Below are positions 8,707 to 17,748 of a DNA stretch of 31,400 nucleotides, one piece after another (positions within the stretch are counted from its first letter, which is position 1; every line of letters starts with the position of its first letter). Source of the DNA: Candidatus Helarchaeota archaeon. Its GTDB lineage: Archaea; Asgardarchaeota; Lokiarchaeia; Helarchaeales; HEL-GB-A. The notes under the pieces are model-generated. The model saw only the letters and a program-made list of their open reading frames with translations, searched no databases and was not told where the DNA came from. A program made the position numbers and the translations under genes. Location: NCBI GenBank assembly GCA_016840125.1, contig JAEOSY010000008.1, positions 1-31,400 on the forward strand, read 5' to 3'.

Positions 8707-9444
8707 TTACTTTATGTAACTAAACAATGAGCCACGTGATGGTGGTCTTGGTAGATTTACAACGGTTATCTCCTTTCTAAGTGGAAATGCGATATTATAA
8801 ATTGGAATTCTATTTTTAAATAATACAAACTTTCTTCCTTTATGTGCATGACCATGAAAAACAGCACTAATTTTGTCAGCCCTATTGAAGATAACTTCTT
8901 CATAAGCTCGAGTTCCCATTTGAGCATGTGCCCGGCTAGGTTCCCCAAGAACTGTCAAATAGGTTGGAGCATAATGAAATAATAAAATATTTAAATCATC
9001 CTTTAACTGTGAAACAAGTTCTCTTATCCTTTCAATTCGTTCTTTATATATCTCTCTTATTTTTGGGATATTTTGGTCTTGCCACCACGTTGGTTGGGCA
9101 AGACTCCCTTTTGTTCCAATAATACTAATAGGTTTGTTTTTCCGTTTTATAGAAACCAATTCATCCTCTAAAAAGATTATTTTATTTTTTCCGATTTCCC
9201 TCAACTGATCATAAAGGTTGTCAAATTCCTCATTCCCAAAACATGAATAGATTGGGAATTTCATACTGGCTCTTTCTAATTCAAGAATAATATTGTTTAA
9301 TTGGTCTACATTCCCCTTATAAATCATATCTCCTCCCAATAAGAAAAGATCTATTTGGTTAACATCGATCTTTGCCAAAGCATCCCGAAACAGGTCTAGA
9401 TACTTTGGGCTATGCACATCTGAAACACATGCAACCTGAATCAT
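8707..9444 (-). CDS. Calcineurin-like metallophosphoesterase
   Basis: A 245-residue protein with the full set of metal-binding motifs of the family: S-D-V-H near residue 8-11, G-G-D-M at 37-40, G-N-E-E at 70-73 (family G-N-H-E/D; the His is replaced by Glu), a later H-Y-A-P, and G-H-A-H. These enzymes use a two-metal centre to cleave phosphomono- or phosphodiesters; substrates range from nucleotides to lipids and proteins. The GNH to GNE change removes the residue usually thought to be the general acid, so activity may be altered. Cytosolic, no signal peptide. Likely co-transcribed with the following zinc/PH-like gene. ATG start at 9444. Confidence 0.85.
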   Translation of the reverse strand: MIQVACVSDVHSPKYLDLFRDALAKIDVNQIDLFLLGGDMIYKGNVDQLNNIILELERASMKFPIYSCFGNEEFDNLYDQLREIGKNKIIFLEDELVSIKRKNKPISIIGTKGSLAQPTWWQDQNIPKIREIYKERIERIRELVSQLKDDLNILLFHYAPTYLTVLGEPSRAHAQMGTRAYEEVIFNRADKISAVFHGHAHKGRKFVLFKNRIPIYNIAFPLRKEITVVNLPRPPSRGSLFSYIK

Positions 9445-9552
9445 AGTTTATATCCTAGTTTTATGTTAGTGTTTTACTGTGTCAATTCAGCTTTTTTAAA
9501 GATTGTAATATCAGAAAAATAATCAAATTATTAGATTTGATAGGTGTAAAGA

Positions 9553-10782
9553 ATGAGTAAAGAAGGTCACGTTAGTTTTTCAGATTTAAATTTGACTTAT
9601 GGAGAGAGTATGACTCCTGGTAGTCTATTTATGTTTACTAAAGAGGAAAACGAATTTAGGATGGAAATCCGAAAATTCGCCCGAAAGGAGATTCATCCAC
9701 TAGTTGAACGTATCGATCGTGAGGATAATGTTGAATTATCTATAAGCGTTATTCGAAAAATGGGTGAAAAATATCTTCCTCTGGCCTTTCCAAAAGAAAT
9801 TGGTGGTTTAGGGAAGGGTACTGTCTATCGAATGATTTTTGGGGAGGAATTATCTGCAATTCATTACCCAATTGCCGTAATTTATGGATCAAGCTGTAAT
9901 CTTTTCGGAGTTCCAATTATTCACTTTGGAACCCACGAACAACAAGAAAAATTCCTTAAACCGATTATGAATGGTTCGGCTCTCGGAGCTATTGGAATTA
10001 CAGAACCTACTGGTGGAAGCGATGCGATCGGTGGAATGCGCACGACTGCTGTGAGAAAGGGGGATAAATACATCATTAATGGCGAAAAGCGGTTTATCAC
10101 GAATGGAAGTATTGCTAAATATATTTTACTTTATTGCGTGACCAATCCCGAGGCACCCCCTAAAAATGGAATAAGTGCTGTGGTATTTCCCACCGAAACG
10201 CCAGGATTCGAAGTCATCAAGGATTACGAATTAATTGGGAGAAAGGGGTCTGTAAACTCTCATTTAAGATTCCAAGACTGTGAGGTGCCAGTTGAAAATT
10301 TAATAGGAAAAGAGAACGAAGGTGTCAAGATAATGCTCTATGGTCTTGATGCTGAACGAGTTTTCACCGGTAGCCAATATTTGGGTATTTCCCGGTCGGC
10401 GTTCGAAGTCGCATCTAAATATTCTGCATTACGAAGACAATTCGGTAGGGAGATTCGTAGATTTGAAGGAATTAGTTTTAAAATAGCTGAGATGTATATG
10501 AAGATCGAAGCCGGGCGGATGATGCTTCTACGTGCTGGGCGAATGCTTGATGATGGATTAGGGGCGACAAAGGAAGCTGGCGCTGCGAAATGCTTCGTAA
10601 GCGATAATGCAGTTCAAATAGTTACTGACGCGGTTCAAGTTCTGGGTGGTATTGGATATACAAAAGAATTTCCCCTAGAACGCTATTTTCGTGACGTAAA
10701 AATCGCTCAAATAGGGGCTGGAACTGCAGAAATATTACGATATCTTGTCCAGAGAGAGGTCTATAAGGATTTTGGCTATTAG
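9553..10782 (+). CDS. Acyl-CoA dehydrogenase, isovaleryl-CoA-dehydrogenase-like
   Basis: A 409-residue FAD enzyme. It has the flavin-binding segment I-T-E-P-x-G-G-S-D (149-157), N-G-E-K-R-F-I-T-N-G (176-185), and the C-terminal L-G-G-I-G-Y region. The usual catalytic Glu of medium-chain enzymes (Y-E-G-T) is replaced: the site reads I-G-A-G-T. The same change is known in isovaleryl-CoA dehydrogenase, where the base instead lies in a G-L-D-x-E-R helix; here that motif is present with Glu268. This points to a branched- or long-chain acyl-CoA substrate, oxidised to the 2-enoyl-CoA with electrons passed to an ETF not seen here. AGGTG lies seven bases before the ATG. The gene stands alone, convergent with inositol-phosphate synthase. 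Confidence 0.9.
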   Translation: MSKEGHVSFSDLNLTYGESMTPGSLFMFTKEENEFRMEIRKFARKEIHPLVERIDREDNVELSISVIRKMGEKYLPLAFPKEIGGLGKGTVYRMIFGEELSAIHYPIAVIYGSSCNLFGVPIIHFGTHEQQEKFLKPIMNGSALGAIGITEPTGGSDAIGGMRTTAVRKGDKYIINGEKRFITNGSIAKYILLYCVTNPEAPPKNGISAVVFPTETPGFEVIKDYELIGRKGSVNSHLRFQDCEVPVENLIGKENEGVKIMLYGLDAERVFTGSQYLGISRSAFEVASKYSALRRQFGREIRRFEGISFKIAEMYMKIEAGRMMLLRAGRMLDDGLGATKEAGAAKCFVSDNAVQIVTDAVQVLGGIGYTKEFPLERYFRDVKIAQIGAGTAEILRYLVQREVYKDFGY

Positions 10783-10790
10783 ATGACTTT

Positions 10791-11873
10791 TTACCTTTCA
10801 ACTTTTCCGTCTATGAAATCCTCTACTAACTGAAAAGCTTGGGCATCAGTAAATTGTTTGGGTGGATGTTTAAAACAATAAGAGGAAATGCTTATAAGGG
10901 GTCCAGCAATACCACGGTCTAAGGCGAGTTTAATGGCTCGAATTGCATCGATGACGACACCTGCTGAATTTGGTGAATCCTCTACTGATAATTTCAAATT
11001 GATACTCACCGGCATCTCTCCAAATTTCTTCCCTTTTGCATAAATATAACAAATTTTAACATCCCCTAAAAAATCAACATAATCTGAAGGACCAATTCTA
11101 ACAGGTATTTCGTAGGGAACTTGACTCGTAACCGCTTGAGTCTTTGAGACACGTTTTGTTTTCAAACGGTCTTCATCTGTCATATTGAGGAAATCTGTAT
11201 TTCCACCAATGTTTAATTGATACGTTTCTTCAAGTTCAATCCCACGTTTCACGAATAAATCTGCGATAATACGGTGGAGAATTGTAGCCCCAAGCTGGGA
11301 TTTTATATCATCCCCTGCGACAGGTAATCCTGCTTCTTCAAACTTTTTTGCCCATTCGGAATCTGAAGCAATAAACTCGGGAATACAATTTATATATGCA
11401 CAGCCTGCATCTAAAGCAGCTTGTGCATACATTCGCGCCCCCTTATGACTCCCTACTGGTAAATAATTTACAAACATATCAGCTTTACAGGTCCGCAAAA
11501 CTTCGGCAACATCTACAGGTTCCATTTCATTGGGGTCATAACAATGAAAGGGCTCCATCATATGTTTTGCAACTCCATCCGAAATCGGCCCTGGCATTAC
11601 CTTCACACCAAGTTCTGGCACATCGCTGATTTTCCGAGCACAATTCGGGTCCACCAAGATTGCTTCACTTAGATCTTTCCCTATTTTTTGTTTATTCACT
11701 TCAAATGCTGCAACAAATTCAATATCTCGAGGTAAATATCCACCGAAATTCACATGCATTAATCCTGGAATAGTTCCTTCTGTTTTAGCTCGATAGTAAT
11801 AAACTCCTTGGATCAAACTTGTGGCACAATTGCCAAGTCCCGCAATCGCCACCCGAATTTTTTTTCCTGCCAT
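10791..11873 (-). CDS. Archaeal myo-inositol-1-phosphate (1L-myo-inositol 3-phosphate) synthase
   Basis: From the ATG at 11873 this gives 360 residues (a TTG at 11885 would add four). The N-terminal Rossmann motif reads A-G-L-G-N-C-A-T-S-L. Later conserved blocks include N-Y-L-P-V-G-S, the G-D-D-I-K-S-Q-L-G-A-T core with the catalytic lysine, and N-I-G-G-N-T-D-F-L-N. These match the compact archaeal/actinobacterial synthases that convert glucose 6-phosphate to inositol 3-phosphate using NAD+ internally. In archaea the product feeds archaetidylinositol phosphate synthesis and, in some, compatible solutes. An IMPase-family phosphatase lies at 22.8-23.5 kb. The head-to-head OMP decarboxylase gene starts 100 bases away. 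Confidence 0.93.
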   Translation of the reverse strand: MAGKKIRVAIAGLGNCATSLIQGVYYYRAKTEGTIPGLMHVNFGGYLPRDIEFVAAFEVNKQKIGKDLSEAILVDPNCARKISDVPELGVKVMPGPISDGVAKHMMEPFHCYDPNEMEPVDVAEVLRTCKADMFVNYLPVGSHKGARMYAQAALDAGCAYINCIPEFIASDSEWAKKFEEAGLPVAGDDIKSQLGATILHRIIADLFVKRGIELEETYQLNIGGNTDFLNMTDEDRLKTKRVSKTQAVTSQVPYEIPVRIGPSDYVDFLGDVKICYIYAKGKKFGEMPVSINLKLSVEDSPNSAGVVIDAIRAIKLALDRGIAGPLISISSYCFKHPPKQFTDAQAFQLVEDFIDGKVER

Positions 11874-11973
11874 AAAAATCGCCAATAATATTAAGCTCAG
11901 TTTTTAAAATCTATAGTATTAAATAAAATAAAGTTTTGGTATTTTAGAGACTTTTAGAAGGATTGATGTAACT

Positions 11974-12687
11974 ATGACTTGGGCTTCAAATAAACCGGGA
12001 TTACTCCCTTCCTTGGACGTGCCCCTTGACCGACTTCCTGAGCTTTTATCAAAAATTGATGAGATCAAGGTTCAAAGTAGAAATCCAATCTACGCATTCA
12101 AGGTTGGAGCCTTACTTGAAATGGATGGTCTAAAATCTGTCGTATCACAAATTCGCGAATATTCCCAACTCCCTATAATTGTTGATCATCAAAAGTTAGC
12201 TGATATCCCCTCGATAATCAAAAAATTTGTTGAGAAGGTTGCATCCCTTGAAGTCGATGGGGTGATTCTCTTGGGTTATGTTGGGCCCGTCAGCATTACA
12301 ACCTTTGTTGAAAGCTGTCAAGATCATGGAGTGGCAAACTATATTGTGGCAGAAATGAGCCATAAAGGTGCGTCTGAATATATAAAAGAATCTACCCCAC
12401 AAAATATTGCAAAACTAGCGCGCGAATTAAAAGCGACTGGGATTGTTTGTCCAGCAACAAAAACAGAATCCATACAGAACTGTGCCGAAATTTTGAAAGG
12501 CTCTCCTCTCGGGATAATGTCTCCTGGACATGGTCCTCAAGGTGGCGGCGCAGATACTGCGGTTAGAGCCGGCGCGGATTGGATTGTGGTTGGACGTAGC
12601 TTCTATACTTCCCCTACTCCCCAAGAAACACTTATTAGATTAGGTAGATTAATTATTGATAACTGGAATAAAAATTATTCTAGGTGA
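11974..12687 (+). CDS. pyrF: Orotidine 5'-phosphate decarboxylase
   Basis: A 237-residue TIM-barrel enzyme, the usual archaeal length. It carries the catalytic-type segment D-H-Q-K-L-A-D-I-P (residues about 70-78; family D-x-K-x-x-D-I-P, here with an extra residue pattern of H-Q). S-P-G-H-G-P-Q-G-G and the phosphate-binding V-G-R-S-F-Y complete the signature. It decarboxylates OMP to UMP, the last step of pyrimidine synthesis. The gene faces away from inositol-phosphate synthase and is followed by a membrane protein 38 bases downstream. No other pyrimidine gene is present. The related KGPDC/HPS family is less likely because of the G-x-G-x-Q-G-G and G-R-S-x-Y motifs. Confidence 0.88.
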   Translation: MTWASNKPGLLPSLDVPLDRLPELLSKIDEIKVQSRNPIYAFKVGALLEMDGLKSVVSQIREYSQLPIIVDHQKLADIPSIIKKFVEKVASLEVDGVILLGYVGPVSITTFVESCQDHGVANYIVAEMSHKGASEYIKESTPQNIAKLARELKATGIVCPATKTESIQNCAEILKGSPLGIMSPGHGPQGGGADTAVRAGADWIVVGRSFYTSPTPQETLIRLGRLIIDNWNKNYSR

Positions 12688-12725
12688 AGGTGAGAATTTT
12701 GGCTGAATGGAGAGGCATGAATATC

Positions 12726-13787
12726 ATGCGCCTTTTAGTGGTTATTCTTTTTATTATTACTCCAATTTATTTTGTTACTTTAATTTATTTCGTTAATTTA
12801 AGCGGGGCCTTGGTGTTAGATATGGAACCCTTTAAATCATTCGGAGCTGATATTACGTACTTTGTAATTTATCCCCTTTGCTTTTCATTTACCTGGTGGA
12901 TATTCATTTATCTGTTACGAAATAAGATTGCCAATTCATATGAACTTATAAAAAAGGAAACAAATCCAATTCCTACTCGGTGGCTTATTTTTTATGGGGT
13001 CAATGCGTTTGTGATGTTAGCTTTTTTTATCATTCCTTTTATATCCTCAATTATGGCGATTTTTGGATTCTTCGTATTGGCATGGAATGTCGTAGTTAGA
13101 TCCGATTGGTCCTTCGAAAGAGGAAAAGCACATGTCATCTGTTATGGGATCATAATTTTCGGTCTTGCCCTGATTTTTCCTATTCTCGTTCAGATAGAAT
13201 TTTGGAATGATTATACCGCATTTTGGACCCTGATCTGGGCTACTTGGCAGGCATACATTCCCTATATTTATAGCTTCTCAATAGTCATTGTAAATGCTCT
13301 AACCATCGGTAGCATCATCTATCTTGTCTATTCGGGTGCCTCTGAATTTGAACGCGGTGCTTTTGGTACTACTTATGATAAGGCTCCGCGACGCGCTATT
13401 ATTTTATTAGAAATTATTTTATTCGTTGTCTTTACAATTATTTGGTGGCTATCTATAGCTACTGGGGGTGTTTTTTCATGGATCTACACGATAATAAGTC
13501 TCTTTTGTCTCTTTATAGCCGTTCTCATCTTCCTCATTAGCTTATTCAGAAGTCGCAATACTGGTATTAGTCCATCAATCCTCGGCTATATTTATGCAGT
13601 TCTATTTATGGGGGTTGAAGGGTATCGAATTGTAATAACCGTTCTCAATTATGGAATTGACGCTATCTTTTCTACAACAGGATATCCACAGGAATTGATG
13701 ACCACAACTATCTTAATCGCAAGTATTATTTTTATACTCGTGTTTTTGGTGGCGGTAGCTAGAGCTCCTGATCAGAGCTCCTACTGA
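12726..13787 (+). CDS. Polytopic membrane protein of unknown function (about 10 TM segments)
   Basis: The preferred start is the ATG at 12726, ten bases after GGAGAGG (12709-12715), giving 353 residues; an ATG at 12717 and a GTG at 12684 are in frame. The protein is strongly hydrophobic, with about ten predicted membrane spans distributed over its full length. Short charged loops separate them, such as E-R-G-A-F-G-T-T-Y-D-K-A-P-R-R before span 7. No transporter, protease or glycosyltransferase motif is recognised. It directly follows pyrF and may share its transcript, which says little about function. Aromatic-rich spans (W and F) are noticeable. Confidence 0.72.
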   Translation: MRLLVVILFIITPIYFVTLIYFVNLSGALVLDMEPFKSFGADITYFVIYPLCFSFTWWIFIYLLRNKIANSYELIKKETNPIPTRWLIFYGVNAFVMLAFFIIPFISSIMAIFGFFVLAWNVVVRSDWSFERGKAHVICYGIIIFGLALIFPILVQIEFWNDYTAFWTLIWATWQAYIPYIYSFSIVIVNALTIGSIIYLVYSGASEFERGAFGTTYDKAPRRAIILLEIILFVVFTIIWWLSIATGGVFSWIYTIISLFCLFIAVLIFLISLFRSRNTGISPSILGYIYAVLFMGVEGYRIVITVLNYGIDAIFSTTGYPQELMTTTILIASIIFILVFLVAVARAPDQSSY

Positions 13788-14033
13788 CATATACACCTTC
13801 AATTTCTCCTTCCCCCGCTTTCTGAATATAACCTAAGCCTATCATGGCATATTAAATTTTATCAATCAATTGAATCATAATAATTAAATACTGTTTTTAT
13901 CACTTTTTTTTAAAGAGTGATAATTCAAGAAAGAATTTTCATCCAAACTGAAGAAATTTCAGTTGAAATTCCAAAAAGATTACACCTTTTTGAGTAGAAA
14001 TCAATATCAGATATTTTAATACGCAGAATAACT

Positions 14034-14040
14034 GGAAGGA
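14034..14040 (+). promoter_or_regulatory. Shine-Dalgarno site that fixes the GTG start at 14046
   Basis: GGAAGGA lies five bases before the GTG at 14046, whose product begins with a clean signal peptide. The 258-base gap before this gene is AT-rich, with T-runs and TATA-like sequence around 13903-13915 and 14011-14020, and holds no gene. Confidence 0.5.
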
Positions 14041-14045
14041 TATTA

Positions 14046-17000
14046 GTGAAAATACTTTACCATCGATGGAGTGCTGGAATTTTTCTCCTCCTGCTTATCC
14101 TGTTACCGTATATTCTTGTACTTCCAAGCATAGCGACTAATCCTACCGTATATGATAATTATGATTCAGAAACATCCACCGGTGAAATTAACATCTATTA
14201 TCAATCAGGGTCCGCCTTCCAATATGTGCAGGAACGGCTAAATCTCACAAATACAACTTTGCGGATTATAGTTGGGACAAACTTTTATTATCACACTAGC
14301 TCTTCTGCACTAATGCAGATACAAGCGGTAGATAACAGCTCAGGCGTGGTCGCATCAAGTGATAATATCACAATTGATGATTCTGGCGAGGTTAAAAAAC
14401 TATACTCTTATTATTTTGCTGACGATCCTTATTTACTTTCCCGGGGTAGTCATTTTATTCGGTTAATTGGGATGAATAGTAGCCCTATTTCAATTTATTA
14501 CACGAGTACTCCAAGCAACTTGAGCTATTATAGTAATGAAACCACGGGGATGGGTAACTGGGTGATGGATTCGAATCAATACCTCATTCAGTTTATTGAA
14601 GAGGATGTCGTCAATTTAACAAGTACAGAAAACATAACCGGCCAAATTGACTATGCTACAACAAATGATGCGGTTGATGCATATTTATTAGATTTTCCCG
14701 CTCAACCTGTTAAGATAGTATTAGAGATGAATGCATCGGTTGCAAATTTTAATTTAGAACTTTATAATTATTCCAATAACGGGGACATGGTACTACAAAA
14801 CTCCACTGTTTCAACTTCAGGGAACTTTGACCACGAAATTCTAACATATATCCCTCCGGCTGCTGGATTGCACGTTCTCCTAGTCAAACCGAATGATAAA
14901 GATGTAGATATCAGTAATTACACTTTAAGCTGGTTTAATTCAAGTAATGAAATTGATGTCTCACGCCCTGTAATAGCTTTTGATAATGCATTGAGTGAGT
15001 TGGATATCACAGGCGTTACCGCAAGTATGGATGGTTATAGCTATAATGGATCATCTTATTTACCTGAAATAGCCGAATATGCGATCTACAGAGAAATAGA
15101 TAATTCAGTCGTTGGATCTAATGGATCCCTATTTGATTATAACAACGATAGTCTTTGGATCAACGAAAATCTCGATGTAAGTGGTTTGGATCCAGGGGTT
15201 TATTATGTTCGAGCAAGATTTGAAGATAATAAGGGAAATGCCATCGGAATAAGCCCAAAATCGAGCCGTTTCTTTGTACTAGGTAATTTATCCGTAACTG
15301 CAGCAACCGTTTCATATATTGGTGGTATGAACCAAAAACTTAACATTAGTGGCATTTCAGTAGATAATACAACGACTCTTGATATTTTTACTTATACAAT
15401 TTTTGATAATACCCTCAAGGCAAATACTTCAATTACTGGAATATTAACTTACGAGTCAGGTTCTCAGACCTGGTATGCCAATAATGTTGATGTCTCATCA
15501 TTGTCTGATGGTCAACACTTCGTTTTAGGCTATTTTGAAGATCAATCAGAAAACAAGTTTGGTATTGGGAACGTTTCAAGTTCTACCTTAAACCTGTTTA
15601 CAGTCCAGCATATTATTGAAGTCAATCAAGCATATACGAGCTATACGAATCAATGGATTCAACAATTAGAGATTGGAGCTTTGGCTAATACAAGCTATCA
15701 GGGAAATGGCGTGGGGAGAAATATTCAAGCTAATGAATCTATTGTTACCTATCAAATTTATCATAATTCTACAGGCTTCTCCGGAATATCTGGTAATTTG
15801 AGCTGGACTGGTAGTAGTTGGAACTCAACCATAACCGTCGCTAATTTAACTGAAGGGCCACATTGTGTTCAAATAACCTTTACCAACAACACTATGTATT
15901 ATAATACATCCGGCTCACTAAATTCATCCATCTTCACTGTTAATCATATCCTCAATATTACCTCCGTATCTCAAATATACACTGGTAATACGACTCAAGC
16001 AGTAACTGTTGAAGTTACTGCTAATACAAGCTATTATGGTAACGGAATAGGGACACCCATTCAATACAATCCCGATGCTATTGTGCTGTGTACAATAGTC
16101 AATAGTTCCAATTCCGTACTTACTTCTGTTACTGATTTAGCCATTTGGTATGGAGCATCATCTTCTTGGAAAGTAGACGTTTCCACTGCCAGCCTTCCTG
16201 AAGGGGATTATTACGTTTTGGTTAATTTTTCAGTTTTTTCAAATAGCTTTAATGCATCTGCAACTCAGAATACTTCGAGTTTTACTATTAAACATATTAT
16301 AACCTTAACTGTACCAACACCTATTTTTAATCCTGATACAGCTTCCCTAGATATTGTAGGGATCATTGCGACTGATAGTTATTCAGTCTATCATCACATC
16401 AATGATAGTACTGTAATTTCCACGTATTTTGAGATTTTTAATTACACATCTCAAGAATCTCTTGGCATTTACGGCGATCTAACATATAATTCAACCTTTG
16501 ATGATTGGCGGAATACAAGTATTGATCTTTCTATATACCCTGAAGGACAATTTTTCATTCATGTCAATATAACAAGTATTGATGTCCCAGAAGGTGCAGC
16601 GGTGAACTCCTCTCCATTTGATCTGGTTCATAAAATTGTCATTACAGGAATAACCCTTAATTATACTGCCGACTTCACTCAAACCCTGAATATTACAGTA
16701 GCTTACGCTGAAAGCGCATACCAGTATCACACAAGCGATAATATATCCTATTCTAATTATCGATTTTATTATTGGAATAATCAATCAGCTGTTCTGAGCC
16801 CCGATCTAGGCGGAAATCTTACAGAAAGAGTCTCAGGTTGGACAATTTTAGTCAATGTTTCCCAATTACCTGCTGGTGAATATTATGCTGTTGTCAATTT
16901 TGCAGATCCCACGGCTGCAAATTCTAAAGGAAGTAAGGATACTACGAATTTCACAGTAACTCATAGCTTGAATGTAAGTTCCCCGGTCATTAATTACATT

Positions 17001-17735
17001 GATAATTTGGATCAAGACCTCAATATATCATGCTATGTTAATTCGAGTTATTACTTCCAACGTAACTTCAATTCCTCAACTTTTGGAACTGGCAAATATC
17101 ATATTTTTTTGGATAATGGAACTCCAACAAGTATTACAGGTGATTTGAATTGGAATGGCTCCCGTTGGGTAGCAATCAACGCCGATACATCGCTTTTGCC
17201 CGTTGGCACTTATCGCATAATTTGTAATTTCTCTACTCCTTATACTCTTGGTAATTCTGCCCTTTCAAATAATTTTACTGTTGTTCATGTAATTAATATT
17301 TCAAGCCCAACTGTAACATTCAATAACGAGACAAATCTCTTGACTATTCTTCATGTAACCTCGCAGAGTAGCTATCTAGCTTTCAACTATTTAACAAATC
17401 TCACAGCTCTTTTGTCCTACTTCGAAATTTTTGACAGTTCTAACACAACCACAGGAATCACGGGGCAATTATCATGGAATGGATCAGAATGGCAGGTGCT
17501 TGATTTCTCTATCCCCTCCTTGAACGAAGGTCAATATTATGTCAAGATTTACTTTAATGATTCACAGACCACAATTACGTCGATCTCCAGCGACTTTTTT
17601 ATTGTTGACTACCCTGAACAAGAAATTGATTGGTTAGTAATAATCCTTATAATATTACTAGTAGTGGCAGTTGCCATTGTATTATTTTGGTCACTCTTCC
17701 CCGAAAAACCCGAAACAAGGAGTGAGCAACTCTAA
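14046..17735 (+). CDS. Large secreted, C-terminally anchored repeat surface protein (S-layer/adhesin-like)
   Basis: A 1229-residue protein starting at a GTG. It has an N-terminal signal peptide (hydrophobic residues about 10-30), a very long extracellular region and a single C-terminal membrane span (about 1198-1218) followed by a short charged tail. The N-terminal 400 residues look like pre-peptidase-type and Ig-like beta-sandwich material (Y-L-I-Q-F, H-V-L-L-V-K-P). From about residue 409 onward it consists of tandem modules of about 110 residues, listed separately. The protein is very rich in N-x-S/T sequons, Ser, Thr and Tyr and almost free of Cys, as expected for an archaeal N-glycosylated surface layer or adhesion protein. 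The next gene encodes a second protein of the same layout. Function beyond surface structure or binding is inference. Confidence 0.85.
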   Translation: MKILYHRWSAGIFLLLLILLPYILVLPSIATNPTVYDNYDSETSTGEINIYYQSGSAFQYVQERLNLTNTTLRIIVGTNFYYHTSSSALMQIQAVDNSSGVVASSDNITIDDSGEVKKLYSYYFADDPYLLSRGSHFIRLIGMNSSPISIYYTSTPSNLSYYSNETTGMGNWVMDSNQYLIQFIEEDVVNLTSTENITGQIDYATTNDAVDAYLLDFPAQPVKIVLEMNASVANFNLELYNYSNNGDMVLQNSTVSTSGNFDHEILTYIPPAAGLHVLLVKPNDKDVDISNYTLSWFNSSNEIDVSRPVIAFDNALSELDITGVTASMDGYSYNGSSYLPEIAEYAIYREIDNSVVGSNGSLFDYNNDSLWINENLDVSGLDPGVYYVRARFEDNKGNAIGISPKSSRFFVLGNLSVTAATVSYIGGMNQKLNISGISVDNTTTLDIFTYTIFDNTLKANTSITGILTYESGSQTWYANNVDVSSLSDGQHFVLGYFEDQSENKFGIGNVSSSTLNLFTVQHIIEVNQAYTSYTNQWIQQLEIGALANTSYQGNGVGRNIQANESIVTYQIYHNSTGFSGISGNLSWTGSSWNSTITVANLTEGPHCVQITFTNNTMYYNTSGSLNSSIFTVNHILNITSVSQIYTGNTTQAVTVEVTANTSYYGNGIGTPIQYNPDAIVLCTIVNSSNSVLTSVTDLAIWYGASSSWKVDVSTASLPEGDYYVLVNFSVFSNSFNASATQNTSSFTIKHIITLTVPTPIFNPDTASLDIVGIIATDSYSVYHHINDSTVISTYFEIFNYTSQESLGIYGDLTYNSTFDDWRNTSIDLSIYPEGQFFIHVNITSIDVPEGAAVNSSPFDLVHKIVITGITLNYTADFTQTLNITVAYAESAYQYHTSDNISYSNYRFYYWNNQSAVLSPDLGGNLTERVSGWTILVNVSQLPAGEYYAVVNFADPTAANSKGSKDTTNFTVTHSLNVSSPVINYIDNLDQDLNISCYVNSSYYFQRNFNSSTFGTGKYHIFLDNGTPTSITGDLNWNGSRWVAINADTSLLPVGTYRIICNFSTPYTLGNSALSNNFTVVHVINISSPTVTFNNETNLLTILHVTSQSSYLAFNYLTNLTALLSYFEIFDSSNTTTGITGQLSWNGSEWQVLDFSIPSLNEGQYYVKIYFNDSQTTITSISSDFFIVDYPEQEIDWLVIILIILLVVAVAIVLFWSLFPEKPETRSEQL
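15270..17596 (+). repeat. About seven tandem protein modules of 108-116 residues within the surface protein
   Basis: Module boundaries are marked by a F-(T/F)-V-x-H-x-(I/L)-x-(I/V) block. I place them at about 15270, 15598, 15931, 16281, 16617, 16949 and 17274, ending near 17596. Each module contains a middle G-x-L-x-W/Y-x-(G/S)-S-x-W element and ends with a L-(P/S)-(E/A/D)-G-x-(Y/H)-(Y/F) block before the next boundary. Sequence has diverged strongly at the DNA level, so this is an old expansion, not a recent tandem duplication. Each module probably forms one beta-sandwich, giving a stalk. Confidence 0.8.
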
Positions 17736-17748
17736 TGGAGATGAGCCC

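Noticed and set aside
16491..16784. 97-codon minus-strand ORF within the surface protein gene
   Set aside because: Shadow of the long plus-strand frame, with no family resemblance or start signal.
17671..17748. TTG-initiated N-terminal extension of the second surface protein
   Set aside because: It lies inside the end of the preceding gene; the ATG at 17749 has a GGAG site and leads directly into a signal peptide.
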